This document shows positions 59,783-64,000 of a DNA stretch of 64,000 nucleotides, piece after piece. The stretch's first letter is position 1. Every line of letters starts with the position of its first letter. The position numbers and the translations under genes were made by a program. Source of the stretch: Alsobacter metallidurans (GTDB lineage: Bacteria > Pseudomonadota > Alphaproteobacteria > Rhizobiales > Beijerinckiaceae); assembly GCF_014636935.1 (NCBI RefSeq), contig NZ_BMES01000002.1, positions 1,097,421 to 1,161,420 of the forward strand. Direction: 5' to 3'. The notes beneath the pieces are model-generated. The model ran no database searches, was not told where the DNA came from, and worked only from the letters and a program-made list of their open reading frames with translations.

Positions 59783-61162
59783 TCATGCCGCGCGCGGGCT
59801 CACGATCACGCGGTTTCGGCCCGTTTCCTTGGCGCGGTACAAGGCCTGGTCGGCTCTTTTCAGCAGCGTGTCGGGCGTGTCGTCCACCCGCTCCGTGGCG
59901 GCGACGCCGATTGAAACCGTAACCGGGATAAACTGAGATCCCTTGTGGATAGCGAAGGGATCAGCCCCCACCCGGGCGCGGATCCGCTCGGCGGCCAGCC
60001 GCGCCGTTTCCAGCGAGGTGTCCGGCATCACGACCACCAACTCCTCGCCGCCGAATCGCGCGACGAGGTCCGGCGCCCGCAGGCTCTTGCGCACCCGCTG
60101 GGCGAATTCACGCAGAACGTCGTCGCCGGCGTCGTGGCCGTAGGTGTCGTTCACGGACTTGAACTTGTCCACGTCCAGCACGAGCACGGAGAGTGGGCGG
60201 CCGCGGTTGAGCGATTCTTCCACCAGCGCGCCGAAATGGCTGTCGAGGTAGCGGCGGTTGTGCAGCCCCGTGAGGGCGTCCACGATCGCGAGCTCGATGG
60301 TGGCATGGACGGTGTCGCGCAGCCGGTCGGCGTAGCGCTTGCGCCGCACCTGGGTGCGGACGCGCGCCAGCAGTTCGTTGCGGTCGATCGGGCGGACCAG
60401 ATAATCGTTCACGCCGAGATCGAGCCCACGCAGGATGCGGCTCGTGTCCTCGGCCTCGGCCAGCGCCAGGATTCCGAGATGGCGGGTCGCCTCGACGGAG
60501 CGCAGCTGGCTGCAGAGCCGCAGGCCGTCATAGTCGGCGAGGTCCAGCGACACGACGACGAGGTCCGGCGCGTCGGCGGCGGCCGCGAACAGCGCCTGCT
60601 GGGCGTTGGGCTCCAAAGTCACCATGTGGTGCTGGGAGAGCGTCGCGATCAGCCTGTCGGCCGAGCCCGGCCGGTCGTCGACCAGCAGGATGCGCCCGTT
60701 GACGCCGGTGTCGGCGACGGCCTGCACGAGCGGATCGCCCATGCCGGCGTCGCGGGAGGTGAGCGCGCGGCTGCGCAGCTCGTCCGTCACGGCCTTCAGC
60801 CGCACAAGGCTGCGCACGCGGGCGATTAGTGCGATCTCGTTCACCGGCTTGGTAAGAAAGTCGTCCGCGCCTGCCTCGAGCCCCTTCACGCGGTCGCTGG
60901 GCTGGTCGAGCGCCGTCACCATCACGACCGGAATATGCGCAGTGGACGGGTTGGCCTTGATGCGGCGGGTCACCTCGAAGCCGTCCATGCCGGGCATCAT
61001 CACGTCGGTGAGGACGATGTCGCACAGGCCCTGGTCGCAAATCGAGATGGCGTCCGGGCCATTGCTCGCCGTGAGGACGTCGAAATATTCAGCCGTCAGC
61101 CGCGCTTCGAGCAGCTTGACGTTTGGTAAGAGGTCATCGACGACCAATACACGCGCGGTCAT
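59783..61162 (-). CDS. pleD: PleD-type diguanylate cyclase response regulator
   Basis: A 459-residue protein with the PleD order REC-REC-GGDEF. REC1 has the phospho-acceptor in VLTDVMMPGMDG and the Lys in FLTKPVN. REC2 (residues about 155-275) reads VVVSLDLADYDG and is probably an adaptor. The GGDEF domain has FGGEELVVVMPD as active site and the inhibitory RxxD (RAPD) five residues before it. It makes cyclic di-GMP when phosphorylated and controls cell-cycle development. divK lies 14 bases upstream. Confidence 0.95.
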   Translation of the reverse strand: MTARVLVVDDLLPNVKLLEARLTAEYFDVLTASNGPDAISICDQGLCDIVLTDVMMPGMDGFEVTRRIKANPSTAHIPVVMVTALDQPSDRVKGLEAGADDFLTKPVNEIALIARVRSLVRLKAVTDELRSRALTSRDAGMGDPLVQAVADTGVNGRILLVDDRPGSADRLIATLSQHHMVTLEPNAQQALFAAAADAPDLVVVSLDLADYDGLRLCSQLRSVEATRHLGILALAEAEDTSRILRGLDLGVNDYLVRPIDRNELLARVRTQVRRKRYADRLRDTVHATIELAIVDALTGLHNRRYLDSHFGALVEESLNRGRPLSVLVLDVDKFKSVNDTYGHDAGDDVLREFAQRVRKSLRAPDLVARFGGEELVVVMPDTSLETARLAAERIRARVGADPFAIHKGSQFIPVTVSIGVAATERVDDTPDTLLKRADQALYRAKETGRNRVIVSPRAA

Positions 61163-61176
61163 GAAAACAAGGCCCT

Positions 61177-61548
61177 TCAGGCGTCGCCGAGGTAGATCCG
61201 GACCGTCTCAATGAATTTGCCGACCGAGATCGGCTTGGAAAGATAGGCCTCGCAGCCCTTGCGGCGGATCCGCTCCTCGTCGCCCTTCATCGCGAAGGCC
61301 GTGATCGCAATGATCGGGATGGAGCGAAGTTCCTCGTCGCTTTTGATCCACTGGGTGACATCCTCGCCGGAAACCTCGGGCAACTGGATGTCCATCAGGA
61401 TCAGGTCGGGCGAATGCTGGCGCGCGAGCTCGATCGCCTCGACGCCGCTGGCGGTCTTGAGCGTCTGGTAGCCGTGCGCTTCGAGCAGATCGTTGAAGAG
61501 CTTCATGTTGAGCTCGTTGTCTTCAACGATCAGAACCGTTTTCGCCAT
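61177..61548 (-). CDS. divK: Single-domain response regulator DivK
   Basis: A 123-residue receiver: [25 protein letters not shown] (in parts), phospho-Asp in [13 protein letters not shown], Thr in [11 protein letters not shown] and Lys in AYLSKPISV. This is DivK by sequence and by its place before pleD, a classic alphaproteobacterial pair controlling the CtrA pathway. Starts at MAKTVL; ATG 61554 is an alternative. Confidence 0.95.
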   Translation of the reverse strand: MAKTVLIVEDNELNMKLFNDLLEAHGYQTLKTASGVEAIELARQHSPDLILMDIQLPEVSGEDVTQWIKSDEELRSIPIIAITAFAMKGDEERIRRKGCEAYLSKPISVGKFIETVRIYLGDA

Positions 61549-61631
61549 TGGCATGTCCCCGGACGCCGTCCACAATCGGAAACGCCAGCGTCCACGCGTC
61601 CCGGAATGTCGCCCAAGGTTATAGCCCGCAC

Positions 61632-61967
61632 ATGTTGATGAAACACAAACCTGGTTCGGTAAGGTCCGGTAAAGGGGCCAGAATCGATCGCGACGGAGCC
61701 GAAGCGCTGGCGGTTTCGGCGCTCGGATTCCTGGCGGCAGAGCCCGAGCGGCTCGACCGCTTCATGGCGCTGACCGGGCTCGCGCCCGACACGCTGCGCT
61801 TGGCCGCCGGCGAGCCCGGCTTCCTGGTCGCAGTGCTGGACCATGTCGTGTCGGATGAGTCGCTGCTGCTGACCTTCTCGGCCAATGCCGGGCGGCCGCC
61901 CGAAGAAGCTCTGATGGCGCGCGACCTCCTGGCGGGGCCCAACGCGATGGGCCTGCGCGAGGGCTGA
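61632..61967 (+). CDS. DUF3572 protein
   Basis: A 111-residue protein matching DUF3572: [30 protein letters not shown] (in parts), [20 protein letters not shown] (in parts). Widely kept between divK and dinB in Hyphomicrobiales, with unknown role. Start ATG 61632 or 61638. Confidence 0.85.
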   Translation: MLMKHKPGSVRSGKGARIDRDGAEALAVSALGFLAAEPERLDRFMALTGLAPDTLRLAAGEPGFLVAVLDHVVSDESLLLTFSANAGRPPEEALMARDLLAGPNAMGLREG

Positions 61968-61970
61968 ACG

Positions 61971-63275
61971 GTGGCGGGGGCCGGAACCATTCTGTGCCGC
62001 GACTGCCTGGCGCGTTCGGCGGGCAGCGCCGGCGCGCCCGCGCGGCGCTGCCCGGTTTGCGGGTCCCCTCGCCTGCTCGTCCATCCGGAGCTCGACACGC
62101 TCTCCATCGCGCATATCGACTGCGACGCGTTTTTCGCCGCCATCGAGAAGCGCGACAACCCGGAGCTGGCCGACAAGCCGGTGATCATCGGCGGCGGCAA
62201 GCGGGGCGTCGTCTCGACGGCCTGCTACATCGCCCGCACGTTCGGGGTGCGCTCCGCCATGCCGATGTTCAAGGCGCTGAAGGCCTGCCCGGACGCTGTC
62301 GTGGTGCGTCCCGACATCGAGAAATACAGCCGCATCGGACGGCAGATCCGCGCCATGATGCTGGACCTGACGCCGGCCGTGGAGCCGGTCTCGATCGACG
62401 AGGCCTTTCTCGACCTCTCGGGCACGCAGCGCCTGCATGGCGCGCCCCCGGCCGAGACGCTGATGCGGTTCAGCAAGCGCGTGGAGCGCGAGCTGGCGCT
62501 ATCGGTGTCGGTGGGCCTGTCCTACAACAAGTTCCTGGCCAAGATCGCGTCCGATCTCGACAAGCCGCGCGGCTTCGCGGTGATCGGCCGCGCCGAGGTG
62601 GTGTCGTTCCTGGCCGACAAGCCCATCGGCATCATCCCGGGCGTCGGCAAGGTCACCCAGGAGCGGCTGGCCAAGGATGGGTTGCGTCTGATCGCTGACG
62701 TGCAGCGCCAGTCCGACGCCGACCTCGCCCGCCGCTATGGCGAGGAGGGCCTGCGCCTCGCCCGGCTGGCCCGCGGCGAGGACCGCCGCATAGTCAAGCC
62801 CGAGCGCGAAACCAAGAGCGTCTCGGCCGAGACCACCTTCGACGAAGACATCGGCGAGGCCGAGCGCCTCGCCCCCGTGCTCCTGCGACTTTCCGAGAAG
62901 GTGGCGCTCCGCCTGCGCAAGGCGGATTTTTCGGCCCGCGGCCTGACGCTGAAAATGAAGACCGCCGATTTTCGCACCCGCACCCGGGCGCGCTCGGGCT
63001 TTCCGCCGACGCAACTCGCCTCGCGCATCTTCGAGATCGGTCGCGAGATGCTCGCCAAGGAGTGTGACGGCACGCGCTTCCGGCTCATTGGCATCGGCGC
63101 CTCCGATCTCGGCCCGGGCGCGGAGGCTGACCGCGGCGACCTTGTCGACGTCACGGCGACCCGAGACGCCGGCGTCGAGCGCGCCATCGACCGCCTGCGC
63201 GACAAGTTCGGCGGCGACGCCGTGATGCGCGGGCTGGTGTTCGGCGCGAAGGTGGAGCGCGGCCGGCGCGGCTGA
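61971..63275 (+). CDS. dinB: DNA polymerase IV
   Basis: A 434-residue Y-family polymerase with an N-terminal zinc-like addition (CRDCLA and CPVCGS). Core motifs: [24 protein letters not shown]-type [24 protein letters not shown] with the catalytic acids, [20 protein letters not shown] (in parts) and the little-finger domain to the end. The zinc addition is typical of alphaproteobacterial DinB. It starts with GTG, three bases after the DUF3572 stop. Confidence 0.95.
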   Translation: MAGAGTILCRDCLARSAGSAGAPARRCPVCGSPRLLVHPELDTLSIAHIDCDAFFAAIEKRDNPELADKPVIIGGGKRGVVSTACYIARTFGVRSAMPMFKALKACPDAVVVRPDIEKYSRIGRQIRAMMLDLTPAVEPVSIDEAFLDLSGTQRLHGAPPAETLMRFSKRVERELALSVSVGLSYNKFLAKIASDLDKPRGFAVIGRAEVVSFLADKPIGIIPGVGKVTQERLAKDGLRLIADVQRQSDADLARRYGEEGLRLARLARGEDRRIVKPERETKSVSAETTFDEDIGEAERLAPVLLRLSEKVALRLRKADFSARGLTLKMKTADFRTRTRARSGFPPTQLASRIFEIGREMLAKECDGTRFRLIGIGASDLGPGAEADRGDLVDVTATRDAGVERAIDRLRDKFGGDAVMRGLVFGAKVERGRRG

Positions 63276-63278
63276 ACC

Positions 63279-64000
63279 CTACTTGGCGCACTCCGGCGCC
63301 GACATCACGTCCAGCCGCTTCAGGTCGCCATCCAGGCCGAAATCGCCGTAGTCGAGCTTGAGCTTGCGCGATACGCCATTCTCGAGAAGCTCGAACGACA
63401 GCGTATAGACCGGTTGCTGCCCGTCCTGCTTGCCTTCCTCGAAATAGCTCACCGAGACCGGCCAGCGGGTCAGCTTGTCCCAGCCGGCGTCGCGCAGCGG
63501 CTGCTCGAGCTCGCCGTCCTTGTCGTGCGGCACGGCTTTGCCGATCACCGTGAAGGTGTCGTAGACTTTCTTGCCGCCCTCGGAGCCGTCGAACAGCTTC
63601 ACCGCCACGGTGGATTTCTCGGCCCGGGCGGCGTCGATCAGCATCTTCATCTGCGCGGTCGGGAACACAATGTCGCCCTTCAGCGTAGCGCGGCCGGCCT
63701 GCGGCTTCCGGAGCCGCACCGCGACGCTGTCGCCCTTCTTCTCCGCCGAGCCGTCCGTCGCCTCGGGCGGCGTGGGGCCGACACGCGATTCGGTGTTGAA
63801 GCGGAAATTCGCGCCGTCGCCATCCTCGAACGTCGTGGTGCGCATGTCAGACAGGCGGCTGCCGATCTCACCGCCGGACAGCTCCGTCACCTGCCGGAAC
63901 GTGAGCGCATAGCCCTCGCAGGCCGAGCCCGTGAACTCGAACACGATGCGCCCGCGCGCGTTCTCGACGCCCTTGGCGCCGCCGGACTTGGACAGCGTGA
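63279..64000 (-). CDS. EipB-family envelope protein (DUF1849), 5' end outside the window
   Basis: The minus-strand frame is open to the window edge, so only the C-terminal 240 residues are seen. RGRIVFEFTGSACEGYALTFRQVTEL and the later strands with two conserved Cys (the second near the end, SAPECAK) match the cell-envelope integrity protein EipB, a periplasmic beta-spiral protein. It is convergent with dinB. Confidence 0.9.
   Translation of the reverse strand, partial: TLSKSGGAKGVENARGRIVFEFTGSACEGYALTFRQVTELSGGEIGSRLSDMRTTTFEDGDGANFRFNTESRVGPTPPEATDGSAEKKGDSVAVRLRKPQAGRATLKGDIVFPTAQMKMLIDAARAEKSTVAVKLFDGSEGGKKVYDTFTVIGKAVPHDKDGELEQPLRDAGWDKLTRWPVSVSYFEEGKQDGQQPVYTLSFELLENGVSRKLKLDYGDFGLDGDLKRLDVMSAPECAK

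Overview
The window looks like a chromosome segment of a high-GC alphaproteobacterium of the Hyphomicrobiales (Rhizobiales), near the Bosea/Methylobacterium/Chelatococcus groups. The evidence is the block gatCAB, ruvX, dprA, plsY, pyrC/pyrB, topA, rnr, rpmG, pleD-divK and dinB, the DUF983, DUF3572, EipB, BA14K and DUF6894-like families, and many palindromic dispersed repeats. No rRNA gene or species marker is present, so the genus is a guess.

There are two halves. Positions 1-32,710 are accessory: a mosaic of small hypothetical genes, phage or integrative-element functions, gene fragments and frameshifted copies. It ends at a minus-strand tRNA-Ser(GCU) gene (32,711-32,804) whose 3' end faces the mosaic, the usual geometry for an island in a tRNA gene, although no integrase or second att copy is visible. 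Positions 33,000-64,000 are ordinary, tightly packed core genome.

Accessory layout: 1-6.8 kb is a plus-strand replication-type module with stop/start overlaps (two HTH genes, a DnaB-like helicase, a helix-turn-helix partner, a DUF5681 protein and three related small proteins). 6.8-10.7 kb holds envelope genes (extensin/M15-like, BrkB, L,D-transpeptidase) and a serine recombinase. 10.9-14.2 kb has a frameshifted receiver gene, its intact paralogue, small proteins and an adenylation-core DNA ligase. 14.6-17.3 kb has a TadG-like protein, an EamA protein, a PAP2 phosphatase without its C-terminal motif and a TSCPD protein cut off at its end. 24.8-32.6 kb is decayed sequence with a methyltransferase, mscL, a BA14K-like gene, an OhrR-type regulator and a receiver protein.

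The most interesting part is 17.3-24.8 kb, a compact minus-strand operon resembling a Gram-positive dlt operon but with extra chemistry. In order of transcription it encodes a GNAT acyltransferase, an acyl carrier protein (DltC-like), a PLP decarboxylase, an AMP-forming ligase (DltA-like), a DltD-like SGNH protein, a 51-residue one-helix membrane protein ending in an F-x-Y-x-x-Y motif (DltX-like, easily missed by gene callers), an MBOAT acyltransferase (DltB-like) and an acyl-CoA-dehydrogenase-family flavoprotein. I infer that an acid or amino acid is loaded on the carrier, oxidised while tethered, passed across the membrane through the MBOAT/DltX pair and placed on a surface polymer by the DltD-like protein. 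The substrate and acceptor are unknown.

Other points to check: a BrkB gene whose best start is ACG behind a good ribosome-binding site; a PyrC-like protein without metal ligands next to pyrB; a structured, probably non-coding tract between topA and rnr; and several families of long palindromic repeats in the core.
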